Notes under the pieces: model-generated
The model's input: the letters and a program-made list of their open reading frames with translations, nothing else
Told to the model about the DNA's origin: nothing
Database searches by the model: none
NCBI RefSeq assembly: GCF_009827435.1
Contig: NZ_WTYM01000038.1
Span: forward strand, 1 to 64,000
Length of the DNA: 64,000 nucleotides
Direction: 5' to 3'
Source: Croceibacterium salegens
GTDB taxonomy: Bacteria > Pseudomonadota > Alphaproteobacteria > Sphingomonadales > Sphingomonadaceae
Position numbers and translations under genes: made by a program
In this document: one piece after another, positions 43,572 to 51,396 of the stretch
Layout: every line of letters begins with the position of its first letter
How positions within the stretch are numbered: the first letter of the stretch is position 1

Positions 43572-43837
43572 TGGGTGTGATCCGTATTCGCTGGATGAGC
43601 GCGCGACGGCGCTCTTGCGGAAGGGCCTCGCCCCCCCGGCGATCTGGACATCCCGCCGGCTTACCCGGCGGCGTCCGTCAGCGGATCACAATTCCTGACA
43701 TAAATTCCTGGGGCAGGCCGGTAGCGGAAGAGAGGCGGCAGGGGAAGAGTCGGCATGGCCGTTTGCGAATCCTGCTTCCGTCGGCACACGGTTTGCGGCA
43801 GGTCTAGCCCTGCGGGATAGCAGGGGAGCATCGCGTC

Positions 43838-44281
43838 ATGGATACTGCTGATGAAGCGCTTAATTCACTCGTTTCGGAGTGTAATTCCGTTGCGAACAAG
43901 TCGACGCTGCATGGAAGGCGCTATTACTTCTTTTCCTACCTGCTGATGGTGCTGTCGGTCGCCGGCAGCATCCTCGCGGGCGGGCTGGCGCTGTGGGGCG
44001 AATTCGACAAGGCGGTGATCGGCACGGTGGCGCTGCTGCCGGCATTGGCGGCCACGGTGGCCGGGCAGCTGCGGCTGGTCGAGAAGGCCAATTGGCACTA
44101 CCGCCGCCGCAACCGCATGCGCGAGCTGGGGCGGGACTTCGCCCTGATGCGCGCTCGCGGTGCAAACCTCGACACCCTCGAGGAAGCCAATCGCAAGATG
44201 ACGATGGCCGAGGCGCGGATGGAGCACGAGTGGGTGCAGACCAACTCCTTCCATTTCGACACCGACCAGGCCGCAAGCTAA
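43838..44281 (+). CDS. SLATT-like two-TM protein
   Basis: This 147-residue protein has a short helical N-terminus, two close TM helices (YYFFSYLLMVLSVAGSILAGGLALW and AVIGTVALLPALAATVAGQLRL), then WHYRRRNRMRELGRDFALMRARGANLD and a charged helical tail. The arrangement matches the SLATT/DUF4231 domain group, whose members act as membrane effectors in CBASS-like and SMODS systems. No nucleotide cyclase or TIR/SLOG partner is adjacent. The start is ATG 43838. Confidence 0.6.
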   Translation: MDTADEALNSLVSECNSVANKSTLHGRRYYFFSYLLMVLSVAGSILAGGLALWGEFDKAVIGTVALLPALAATVAGQLRLVEKANWHYRRRNRMRELGRDFALMRARGANLDTLEEANRKMTMAEARMEHEWVQTNSFHFDTDQAAS

Positions 44282-44436
44282 CCGCAAAAGGTCGTTCCGC
44301 CTTGCACCGGAAGCGTGGTCGGACGGCATGATGGTGTCGCGCAGTCGGCCAGCCGCGCGAATTGCCTTGGCGACGGTGCCGGAAGCGCCCGAATGTGCTA
44401 TGGGAGTCGCGACCTCGACAGGACAGGGGATGCGCC

Positions 44437-44892
44437 ATGGACAAGGCCCGGATGCTCCAGACGATCGACGCGATCTACGCTGCGAGGAAGAAGCGCGACG
44501 TGCCGGGAATGCTGGCCCTGATGGCCGACGGTGCGACGTTCCGCTTTGCCGGCGAGGGCGCGATGGAAGGCGCCTTTGCGACCAGCGGGGCGATGCCGTT
44601 CCACGAAGCCATAAGCTCGCTCGACAGCACCGTCGACATGACCGGGGTCGAGAACGTGACCACCCTCGTCGACGGCAACCGCGTCGCCGCGATCTGGAAT
44701 TGCGACGTGCGGTTCCCCGGCCGCGAGGCCTTCACCACGCAGATCTTCAACCTGTGGACCTTCGCCGAGGACGGCCGGATCAGCGACCTGACCGAGTTCG
44801 TCGACACCGCCAAGCTGGCCGGCGAACTCGCCGCGGTCGGGGCCGGTGTGCAGCTTGAACCCGACATGGCGAGCGAGGCCGAGCCCGGCTAG
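44437..44892 (+). CDS. SnoaL-like (NTF2 fold) protein
   Basis: This 151-residue small protein begins MDKARMLQTIDAIYAARKKRDVPGMLALMADGATFRF, a typical SnoaL/NTF2-like start, and has the beta-rich second half GNRVAAIWNCDVRFPGREAFTTQIFNLWTFAEDGRISDL. These domains bind polyketide, steroid or other hydrophobic ligands, or serve as stable scaffolds. No pathway partner is adjacent. The ATG at 44437 follows a weak GGGGA. Confidence 0.8.
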   Translation: MDKARMLQTIDAIYAARKKRDVPGMLALMADGATFRFAGEGAMEGAFATSGAMPFHEAISSLDSTVDMTGVENVTTLVDGNRVAAIWNCDVRFPGREAFTTQIFNLWTFAEDGRISDLTEFVDTAKLAGELAAVGAGVQLEPDMASEAEPG

Positions 44893-44952
44893 GCGGCCGC
44901 TTCCGCTGGCAGTTCGCGGTCATGGCGGTGCGCATGATTCTACATTGACAAA

Positions 44953-45082
44953 GGGCCCACCCCTAACCCCTCCCGTAAGCGGGAGGGGAACCATTGCGGC
45001 CGAACTCCCCTCCCGCCTGCGGGAGGGGCTGGGGGTGGGCTTCTTCTCCCCTCCCGCGTGCGGGAGGGGCCGGGGGTGGGCC
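44953..45082. repeat. Cluster of three GC-rich hairpins (REP-like)
   Basis: Outer arms GGCCCACCCC (44954-44963) and GGGGTGGGCC (45073-45082) are inverted copies. Inside are three stem-loops built from CCCCTCCCG(C) and (G)CGGGAGGGG, at 44967-44988, 45007-45028 and 45048-45069, about 40 bases apart. This is most of the 346-base gap between the SnoaL-like and DUF4870-like genes; no gene is seen in it. It is a mobile or dispersed palindrome cluster rather than a CRISPR array, because the spacers are short and not distinct. Confidence 0.7.
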
Positions 45083-45112
45083 AGCCCCCCCTACGGATCA
45101 ACAAATCCTCTC

Positions 45113-45164
45113 CCTCGCCTCCGGCCGGTTCGACGGCGCGGGGCGGAGAGATTATTGGCGGTGA
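45113..45164. repeat. Left copy of a 52-bp degenerate direct repeat
   Basis: This copy aligns with 45873-45924 at 43 of 52 positions by hand count. Both contain CTCCGGCCGGTTCGACGGC and TATTGGCG. The pair flank the DUF4870-like membrane gene at 45239-45667 about 760 bases apart. Confidence 0.7.
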
Positions 45165-45238
45165 GCTGGCGCGTGGCCCCGTGCAGGTGCTTTCCATTCG
45201 GGTGCGGAGGCCGTAGCCGGGATCGAAGGGGGGTACGC

Positions 45239-45667
45239 ATGGACGAGAGCAACGACGAAGCAAGGCGCAAGGACTGGACCTTCCAGCTCAACCCGCCGAC
45301 GATCGTGTGCCTGTTCTACCTGATGACCTGGTTCGCCGGGGTGACGGCGATCGTCGGGGTGATCCTGGCCTATGTATTCCGCCGCACCGAGAGCGAGGAA
45401 AGCTGGGAGCGCTCGCACTACGATTTCCATATCCGCACCTTCTGGATGGCGGCGTTCGGCCTGTCCGCCTGCATCGCTGGCTTCTTCGCGATGATCTTCG
45501 GCGTGCCCGATCCGGATAGCGACGACTGGCGCTTGCTGGCGGGCATGGTCGCCTGCTTCGGGGTCGGGCTGCTGCTGGTCTTGCTCCTGCTGGTGCGCTG
45601 CGCCTTCGCCCTGATCAACGCCCAGCGCGCCCTGCCGATGCCCAATCCGCGGACATGGTGGGTCTGA
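45239..45667 (+). CDS. Four-helix membrane protein, DUF4870-like
   Basis: This 142-residue protein has helices around 18-44 (PTIVCLFYLMTWFAGVTAIVGVILAYVF), 66-88 and 99-128. The segment WERSHYDFHIRTFW between helices 1 and 2 is typical of DUF4870/Tic20-like proteins in sphingomonads. Function is unknown. The ATG at 45239 follows GGGGGGT. It lies between the two copies of the 52-bp repeat. Confidence 0.75.
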   Translation: MDESNDEARRKDWTFQLNPPTIVCLFYLMTWFAGVTAIVGVILAYVFRRTESEESWERSHYDFHIRTFWMAAFGLSACIAGFFAMIFGVPDPDSDDWRLLAGMVACFGVGLLLVLLLLVRCAFALINAQRALPMPNPRTWWV

Positions 45668-45872
45668 ATTCCATCTCCCGAGCGCGCGCCGAATGGACCG
45701 CGGCGCCATTCCGGTCGAATTGAGCGAAGCACGGTCCGCGACCAGCGGACCGGAAGGCCGAACGGCCGCCGCGCCTTTGCGCGGAAGCCAAGCCGGGCGG
45801 ATGCCCGGCGCCCGGCGCTTGAGGACGCCAACAAGGAGAGCGCGGCTCAGGAAAGAGATTTCAGGAAGTGCA
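45668..45872. other. Intergenic stretch with small inverted repeats, no gene
   Basis: It holds GGTCCGC-GACCA-GCGGACC (45733-45751) and several shorter GC-rich inverted repeats. No frame here has a ribosome site and a protein-like composition. The right end runs into the second copy of the 52-bp repeat. Confidence 0.5.
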
Positions 45873-45924
45873 GCCTCACCTCCGGCCGGTTCGACGGCTC
45901 GGAGCGGCGGGACTATTGGCGATA
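45873..45924. repeat. Right copy of a 52-bp degenerate direct repeat
   Basis: This copy pairs with 45113-45164. Immediately to its right base composition drops to about 48% GC and the truncated Panacea-domain gene begins, so the repeat marks one edge of an inserted segment. Confidence 0.7.
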
Positions 45925-45967
45925 GGACTAGTGATTCCAGATCAAGAGCGACGCTGCGTCTATGTAC

Positions 45968-46255
45968 TCAATCGCGAGAGGATGTGCTCCCCCTCTCTGC
46001 AAACTTGTTTATCGGCTTCTTTCCAAACTCCTTAAATGCGTCACGTACCACTTTGACAACTGGCCAATATTCCCAAGCCTCAACAGGCTGACGAATAAGT
46101 GGGGCACCCTTTGAAACCAAGTACCATCCGTGAGCAAAAAAGACGATCTTGAGCAGGCTCATCTGAGTCAACTCAAGCCGGGAGTTTATCGCCAGCTTTA
46201 TTATGTGATTGCTGACCTCCCGAGCATCATAAGGGGGCACCGAAGCTTCAGACAT
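45968..46255 (-). pseudogene. Truncated Panacea-domain (DUF4065, SocA-like) antitoxin gene
   Basis: The frame gives 95 residues. YDAREVSNHIIKLAINSRLELTQMSLLKIVFFAHGWYLVSKGAPLIRQPVEAWEYWPV matches the front half of the Panacea domain, which is usually about 150-180 residues. The tail after NKFAE (RGSTSSRD) no longer fits, so the second half is missing through a frameshift or deletion. A hand count of 46021-46200 gives about 48% GC (86 of 180), unlike its neighbours. Its ATG lies three bases after the nrdB stop and uses GGAGTGAGGG spanning that stop. No toxin gene is adjacent. Confidence 0.65.
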
Positions 46256-46258
46256 CCC

Positions 46259-47329
46259 TCACTCCGCCGCCACACTCCCAGCACCACCCGCAGCATCATC
46301 CCCGAACAACCCCGGGCCGTCGTCCTCGGCTTCTTCCTCGTTCGCGGCCCTGGCTTTCTGGCGCTTGTCGAAGGTCGACCAGACGTCGTTCCAGTTCCCC
46401 TTGGTCGCGGCCTTCGAGTATTCGGTGGCACGGGTTTCGAAGAAGTTGGCGTGCTCCACGCCGTTGAGCAGCGGGGCGAGCCATGGGAGGGGGTGGTCGT
46501 CGACCATGTAGATCGCCGGCAGGCCGAGCTGGCCGAGCCGCCAGTCGGCGATGTAGCGGATGTACTTCTTGATCTCCTTCGCCGTCATGCCCGGCACCGG
46601 GCCGGCCTCGAAGGCGAGGTCGATGAAGTTGTCTTCCAGCCGCACGGTCTTCTGGCAGATGTCGATGATGTCTTCCTTGACCGCCTTGGTCAGGCAGTCG
46701 CGTTCCTTGCAGAAGGCGTGGAACAGGCGGGTGATGCCTTCGCAGTGCAGGCTCTCGTCGCGCACCGACCAGCTGACGATCTGGCCCATGCCCTTCATCT
46801 TGTTGAAGCGCGGGAAGTTCATCAGCATGGCGAAGCTGGCGAAGAGCTGAAGCCCTTCGGTGAAGCCGCCGAACGCGGCGAGCGTGCGGGCGATGTCCTC
46901 GTCGGTGTCGACGCCGAACTGCTGCAGGTAGTCGTGCTTGTCCTTCATCTCGGCATATTCGAGGAACATGCCGTATTCGCTTTCGGGCATGCCGATCGTG
47001 TCGAGCAGGTGGCTGTAGGCGGCGATGTGCACCGTCTCCATGTTGGAGAAGGCGGCGAGCATCATCTTGATCTCGGTCGGCTTGAACACGCGGCCGTACT
47101 TTTCGTGGTAGCAATCCTGCACCTCGACGTCGGCCTGGGTGAAGAAGCGAAAGATCTGCGTGAGCAGGTTGCGCTCGTGATCGGACAGCTTCTGCGCCCA
47201 GTCGCGGCAGTCCTCGCCCAGCGGGACTTCCTCGGGCATCCAGTGGATCTGCTGTTGCCGCTTCCAGAACTCGAAAGCCCAAGGGTATTCAAAGGGCTTG
47301 TAGGTCTTGCGGGCTTCAAGCAGCGGCAT
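46259..47329 (-). CDS. nrdB: Ribonucleoside-diphosphate reductase, class I, beta subunit
   Basis: This 356-residue radical-generating subunit keeps the metal-site set by alignment: Asp67, Glu98 and His101 in SNMETVHIAAYSHLL, Glu158, Glu192 and His195 in DESLHCEG, and the radical Tyr105. The C-terminal tail is acidic and Ala/Gly-rich (EEEAEDDGPGLFGDDAA), as needed for binding NrdA. It lies downstream of nrdA on the same strand but separated by about 2 kb. The ATG at 47329 opens MPLLEARKTYKPFEYP. Confidence 0.95.
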   Translation of the reverse strand: MPLLEARKTYKPFEYPWAFEFWKRQQQIHWMPEEVPLGEDCRDWAQKLSDHERNLLTQIFRFFTQADVEVQDCYHEKYGRVFKPTEIKMMLAAFSNMETVHIAAYSHLLDTIGMPESEYGMFLEYAEMKDKHDYLQQFGVDTDEDIARTLAAFGGFTEGLQLFASFAMLMNFPRFNKMKGMGQIVSWSVRDESLHCEGITRLFHAFCKERDCLTKAVKEDIIDICQKTVRLEDNFIDLAFEAGPVPGMTAKEIKKYIRYIADWRLGQLGLPAIYMVDDHPLPWLAPLLNGVEHANFFETRATEYSKAATKGNWNDVWSTFDKRQKARAANEEEAEDDGPGLFGDDAAGGAGSVAAE

Positions 47330-47576
47330 CTGGTATCTCCGGTTCGCGTCGCACCCCCATATATAGCGATGGGAGCGGCATTAGGGAATCGGCTGCGGAA
47401 ACCTGGCGTGTTTCCGCGCGACTCAAGCTTTGCACGCTATGCCCGCGCGGGCGCGAGGCGAAGCGCGGCCCGGCTCGCGATTGGGGATAACGGGCGCATG
47501 GGCAGGGGCGTTCGTCGCAAAGCGCGGAACCGGGTGCAGGCGATGGCGGTTCAGGGGTTCGAAGGAGTTCGGCCCG

Positions 47577-47792
47577 ATGTGGCATCACCTACCGCAACAA
47601 CAGCAACAGGGCGCCCAGATCAGGAAGCGCGAAGAGCCCGCGCCGCCGCCGCCCGACGGCCTCAAGGAAGCCCACGCCGGCGGCGAAAAGGGCAAGCCCA
47701 CAGCACGCGACGCGACCGGCGTGAAGCAGGAGGGCTATTCCGAAGAGAGCGGCGACGAGGCGGTGAAGAAGGAGCGTATGCCGCCGCAATAG
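47577..47792 (+). CDS. Possible small Gln/Pro-rich protein, 71 residues
   Basis: The ATG at 47577 follows AAGGAG at about ten bases and opens MWHHLPQQQQQGAQIRKREE. The rest is charged and Pro-rich and ends KKERMPPQ. An opposite-strand frame (47589-47789) also exists but is hydrophobic and lacks a ribosome site. No family is recognised. It could be translated or be an accident of composition. Confidence 0.4.
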   Translation: MWHHLPQQQQQGAQIRKREEPAPPPPDGLKEAHAGGEKGKPTARDATGVKQEGYSEESGDEAVKKERMPPQ

Positions 47793-47804
47793 TGGCGGGA
47801 CGGG

Positions 47805-48308
47805 TCAGAAGAGCCAAAGGAGCAGGGGAAGCACAACGCCGATTGCGGCGAAGAACAGCACTGCCGCCGGACTCGAATCGGAATCCGCCAGAGACTTGTC
47901 GAATTCCGGCTCGCCAACCATCGAGCCGTGCCGACCTTGATCGACGTAGACCTTGTAGGCTGCCACCAACGCGACAGCCGCGCCCGCGAGTTCGACGTTG
48001 TTCAAGTAGTCACTACCGCCCGCCAGTGCCCATCCCAACACTGCGAAGATTGCAGCCATCCTCACCGCGTTCGACAGGAAGGAACGCAGCCATTCGCTGA
48101 TGGTACCGCGATCCGGATCCTCACTCAGCAGCGCACGGTCCGGCGGATTGGCCGTGTGGAGCGGTTCGCCGCCGGAAAAACTGCGCACGAAGACGTCGGC
48201 GAGTTTGTCCCACGAGAACATGAAAGCGAGGACGACGCCGGCGGCACCCCCGGTCAGCCAGGCAGGCCAGTGGCCGATGATCGGCAGTTGCAGGTACCAG
48301 TCCGGCAT
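47805..48308 (-). CDS. Four-TM membrane protein of unknown function
   Basis: This 167-residue protein starts MPDWYLQLPIIGHWP and has helices at about 13-34, 81-99, 105-123 and 146-166, plus a polar loop (GEPLHTANPPDRALLSEDPDRGTISEWLRSF). ATG 48308 is chosen over a start 12 codons upstream. No homologue family is recognised. It lies in the stretch between nrdA and nrdB on the same strand. Confidence 0.6.
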   Translation of the reverse strand: MPDWYLQLPIIGHWPAWLTGGAAGVVLAFMFSWDKLADVFVRSFSGGEPLHTANPPDRALLSEDPDRGTISEWLRSFLSNAVRMAAIFAVLGWALAGGSDYLNNVELAGAAVALVAAYKVYVDQGRHGSMVGEPEFDKSLADSDSSPAAVLFFAAIGVVLPLLLWLF

Positions 48309-48366
48309 CGGACGGCAGCCTATTTCGGATTTTCGCGGAGGCAAGCCCCTGCGCTAAAGGCAGAAA

Positions 48367-48729
48367 CTAGTTCTTGCGCTGCTTGATCGGCGGGGCCTTG
48401 TCGGTCCGCTTTTCGGCCCAGGCGCGGTAGCGGCGGCTGACGTCGAGCGCGACGAGGATCGGGGTCGACCACAGCCAGGTCAGCAGCGCGGCCTCGACCC
48501 ACTTGCGGGTTTCCGGCAGGCGCATCGAGCAGGTGTAGACCTCGAAAATGCCCTTCGGCGTGCAGGTTGAGGGCCAGTAGGCGTTCCTCAGCAGGTAGAC
48601 GCCGAGAAGGATCCACCCGAGCTGGGTGATGTACATGACAATGTACCGCGACAGGCCGAGGTCGGCGGTGCCGTGGTACTTGTTCGCGCGGATGACTGGT
48701 ACGCCCATAGGCGCAGGCATAGGTGGCAT
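48367..48729 (-). CDS. Two-TM membrane protein of unknown function
   Basis: This 120-residue protein has helices LSRYIVMYITQLGWILLGVYLL and VEAALLTWLWSTPILVALDV joined by a loop with two Cys (STCTPKGIFEVYTCSM), and a basic tail (KRTDKAPPIKQRKN). Three in-frame ATG codons occur in the first 8 residues, so the start is uncertain. It sits between nrdA and nrdB. No family is recognised. Confidence 0.6.
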   Translation of the reverse strand: MPPMPAPMGVPVIRANKYHGTADLGLSRYIVMYITQLGWILLGVYLLRNAYWPSTCTPKGIFEVYTCSMRLPETRKWVEAALLTWLWSTPILVALDVSRRYRAWAEKRTDKAPPIKQRKN

Positions 48730-48781
48730 TGGTTAAGAATTTGCCACCGCCGGCGAATTTGCGGTGCAGCTCAGCCGCTTG

Positions 48782-49303
48782 TCAGGCACTCTCTCCGCAG
48801 CGCAGGAGTTCGCGATAGGCGGCATCCGCGCCGGAAAGGTCGAACGCGCCAAGGTCGGTGTTGCCGATCTTCACGTTGACGTTCTTCGAGCCGGTCACTG
48901 CCTTGGCAAGGTCACCGCTGTGCTCGGTGCCCCAGTCGCCGACGATGCCATCGACGCCGACGCCCATGCTGGAAAACGTCGCCCGCTCGCTGAGCCACTG
49001 CGAATACTGCACCTGGCCGTCGAAGTTGAATTCGAGCGATGCGGTATCGCCTTCGCGGGCGCGCAGGTCCTTCCAGCCCCGGCCCGCGGCGAGCATTTCG
49101 AGCCGGCCTTCGCTGGCGTGCCACAGCAGCGCCAGCGTAACGGTGCTTTCGCCCGAGCCGAAGATCGCGCTCATCATGCAGGCGTCGGGGGCGGTGCGCC
49201 CGACCTCCCAGCTACCGACGGTGCGGGCCTGTGTCGGGCCCGCCACCAGCGCCGCCGCGGCGGCCGCGGCAAGTACCGGAATTCCAAGTCTAAGAGCCAT
49301 CAT
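48782..49303 (-). CDS. Exported protein of unknown function
   Basis: This 173-residue protein has a signal peptide (MALRLGIPVLAAAAAAALVAGPTQA). The mature part contains WEVGRTAPDACMMSAIFG, which is typical of small secreted sphingomonad proteins, and a C-terminal GADAAYRELLRCG with Cys near both ends. The start ATG at 49303 follows GGGAGAGG; a second ATG is adjacent. The nrdA stop lies 80 bases upstream. Confidence 0.65.
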   Translation of the reverse strand: MMALRLGIPVLAAAAAAALVAGPTQARTVGSWEVGRTAPDACMMSAIFGSGESTVTLALLWHASEGRLEMLAAGRGWKDLRAREGDTASLEFNFDGQVQYSQWLSERATFSSMGVGVDGIVGDWGTEHSGDLAKAVTGSKNVNVKIGNTDLGAFDLSGADAAYRELLRCGESA

Positions 49304-49383
49304 GCCTCTCCCGATGCAGAGTTCTCGGGAGCGAACATACGCCAGCTTGGCCGCAGGGCAAATACCTCGGGGTTCCTGCGCGG

Positions 49384-51396
49384 TTACTGGCAGGCGAGGC
49401 ACTCGTCGTAGTCGGTGGTCGGCAGTTCGTACTTCGCCGCCTCGGCGGTGTTGTCGGCCTCGACCCCGCCGGCGAACCCGGCGCGCTGCACCGACTTCGA
49501 GCGCAGGTAGTAGAGCGACTTGATGCCCTTCTCCCAGGCCTGGAAGTGCAGCATCATCAGGTCCCACTTGTCGACGTCGGCCGGGATGAAGAGGTTGAGG
49601 CTTTGCGCCTGGTCGATGAACGGCGCGCGGTCGGCGGCGAATTCGAGCAGCCAGCGCTGGTCGATCTCGAAGCTGGTCTTGAACGCGGCCTTTTCTTCCG
49701 GCGAGAGGAAGTCGAGGTGCTGGACCGACCCGCCCTTCTCGAGGATCGAGTTCCACACCGCGGTCGAATCCTTGCTCTTCTCTCGCAGGAGCTTTTCGAG
49801 GTACGGGTTCTTGACCACGAAGCTGCCCGACAGGGTCTTGTGGGTGTAGATGTTGGCCGGGATCGGCTCGATGCAGGCACTGGTGCCGCCGCAGATGATG
49901 CTGATCGACGCGGTCGGGGCGATCGCCATCTTGCAGCTGAAACGCTCCATCGCGCCTATGTCCTCGGCATCCGGGCAGGCGCCGCGCTCTTCTGCCAGCA
50001 TCATCGATGCCTCGTTGGCCTTGGCGTTGATGTGCTTGAACATCTTCAGGTTCCAGACCTTAGCCATCGGGCTTTCGAAGCCGATGCCCTTGGACTGCAG
50101 GAACGAGTGGAAGCCCATTACGCCCATGCCGACGCTGCGCTCGCGCATGGCAGAGTACTTGGCCCGCGCCATCTCTTCGGGCGCGCGGTCGATGTAGTCC
50201 TGCAGCACGTTGTCGAGGAAGCGCATGACGTCCTCGATGAACTGCTTGTCGGTGTTCCACTGGTCCCAGGTCTCGAGGTTGAGCGAGCTGAGGCAGCACA
50301 CCGCCGTGCGATCGTTGCCGAGGTGGTCGACGCCGGTCGGCAGGGTGATTTCCGAGCACAGGTTCGAGGTCGAGACCTTGAGGCCGAGCTCGCGGTGGTG
50401 CGCCGGCATCATCCGGTTCACCGTATCGGAGAAGACGATGTAGGGCTCGCCGGTGGCGAGGCGGGTTTCGACCAGCTTCTGGAACAGGCTGCGGGCATCG
50501 ACCTCGCCGCGCACGCTGCCGTCCTTCGGGCTCTTGAGCGCGAACTTCTCCCCGGCGCGGACCGCTTCCATGAACTCGTCGGTCAGCAGCACGCCGTGGT
50601 GCAGGTTGAGGGCCTTGCGGTTGAAGTCGCCCGACGGCTTGCGGATCTCGAGGAACTCTTCGATCTCGGGGTGCGAGACGTCGAGGTAGCAGGCCGCCGA
50701 GCCGCGCCGCAGCGAGCCCTGCGAAATCGCCAGCGTGAGCGAGTCCATGACCCGCACGAACGGAATGATGCCGCTGGTCTTGCCGTTGAGGCCGACCGGC
50801 TCGCCGATACCGCGGACCTGGCCCCAATAAGTGCCGATGCCGCCGCCGCGGCTGGCCAGCCAGACGTTCTCGTTCCACGTCCCGACGATGCCCTCGAGGC
50901 TGTCGGACACCGAGTTGAGGTAGCAGCTGATCGGCAGGCCGCGTCCCGTGCCGCCGTTCGACAGCACCGGGGTGGCAGGCATGAACCACAGCTTCGAGAT
51001 GTAGTCGTAGAGCCGCTGTGCGTGCTCGGCGTCGTCGGCATAGGCGTCGGCGACGCGGGCGAACAGGTCCTGGTAGTCTTCGCCGGGCAGCAGGTAGCGG
51101 TCGGTAAGGGTTTCCTTGCCGAAATCGGTCAGCAGCTCGTCACGCGAGGAATCAGTCACGACGGCGAAACGGCGCGGCCGGACCGACTTCGAATCGTCGA
51201 CTGGCGCGGCCATCGCCTTGGCGGCTTCGGCCATGGCTTCCGCCGCGGCCTGCTCGATCACCAGCGAATCGCTTCCGGCGTCCTTCTTTTCCATGTTCAC
51301 CGCCTTGTTCGGGGATTGCCTGGCGACCTTTTCCGTTGATTCGAGTTCCAGCTCGCCAAGACTCATTGCCGCGTCATCCCCGTTTCGAAATTCCAT
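49384..51396 (-). CDS. nrdA: Ribonucleoside-diphosphate reductase, class I, alpha subunit
   Basis: This 670-residue catalytic subunit makes dNDPs. It shows Cys158 in GLPISCYLNS, the N-x-C-x-E site NLCSE (345-349), Cys367/368 in AVCCLSSLN, and a C-terminal redox tail ending DYDECLACQ. The N-terminus is a low-complexity stretch of about 70 residues and there is no ATP-cone, so overall dATP feedback is probably absent or works otherwise. An NrdR-box-like palindrome lies about 250 bases upstream. It shares strand with nrdB. Confidence 0.95.
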   Translation of the reverse strand: MEFRNGDDAAMSLGELELESTEKVARQSPNKAVNMEKKDAGSDSLVIEQAAAEAMAEAAKAMAAPVDDSKSVRPRRFAVVTDSSRDELLTDFGKETLTDRYLLPGEDYQDLFARVADAYADDAEHAQRLYDYISKLWFMPATPVLSNGGTGRGLPISCYLNSVSDSLEGIVGTWNENVWLASRGGGIGTYWGQVRGIGEPVGLNGKTSGIIPFVRVMDSLTLAISQGSLRRGSAACYLDVSHPEIEEFLEIRKPSGDFNRKALNLHHGVLLTDEFMEAVRAGEKFALKSPKDGSVRGEVDARSLFQKLVETRLATGEPYIVFSDTVNRMMPAHHRELGLKVSTSNLCSEITLPTGVDHLGNDRTAVCCLSSLNLETWDQWNTDKQFIEDVMRFLDNVLQDYIDRAPEEMARAKYSAMRERSVGMGVMGFHSFLQSKGIGFESPMAKVWNLKMFKHINAKANEASMMLAEERGACPDAEDIGAMERFSCKMAIAPTASISIICGGTSACIEPIPANIYTHKTLSGSFVVKNPYLEKLLREKSKDSTAVWNSILEKGGSVQHLDFLSPEEKAAFKTSFEIDQRWLLEFAADRAPFIDQAQSLNLFIPADVDKWDLMMLHFQAWEKGIKSLYYLRSKSVQRAGFAGGVEADNTAEAAKYELPTTDYDECLACQ

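Noticed and set aside
44953-45082. CRISPR-like array
   Set aside because: Only three palindromic units, with short, related spacers and no cas genes; it fits a REP-like cluster.
46130-48100. 656-residue open frame antisense to nrdB
   Set aside because: It mirrors the high-GC codon pattern of nrdB, has no ribosome site and its product is His/Val/Gly-rich without domains.
49546-51339. 597-residue open frame antisense to nrdA
   Set aside because: Shadow of a highly conserved gene; composition typical of the complementary frame.
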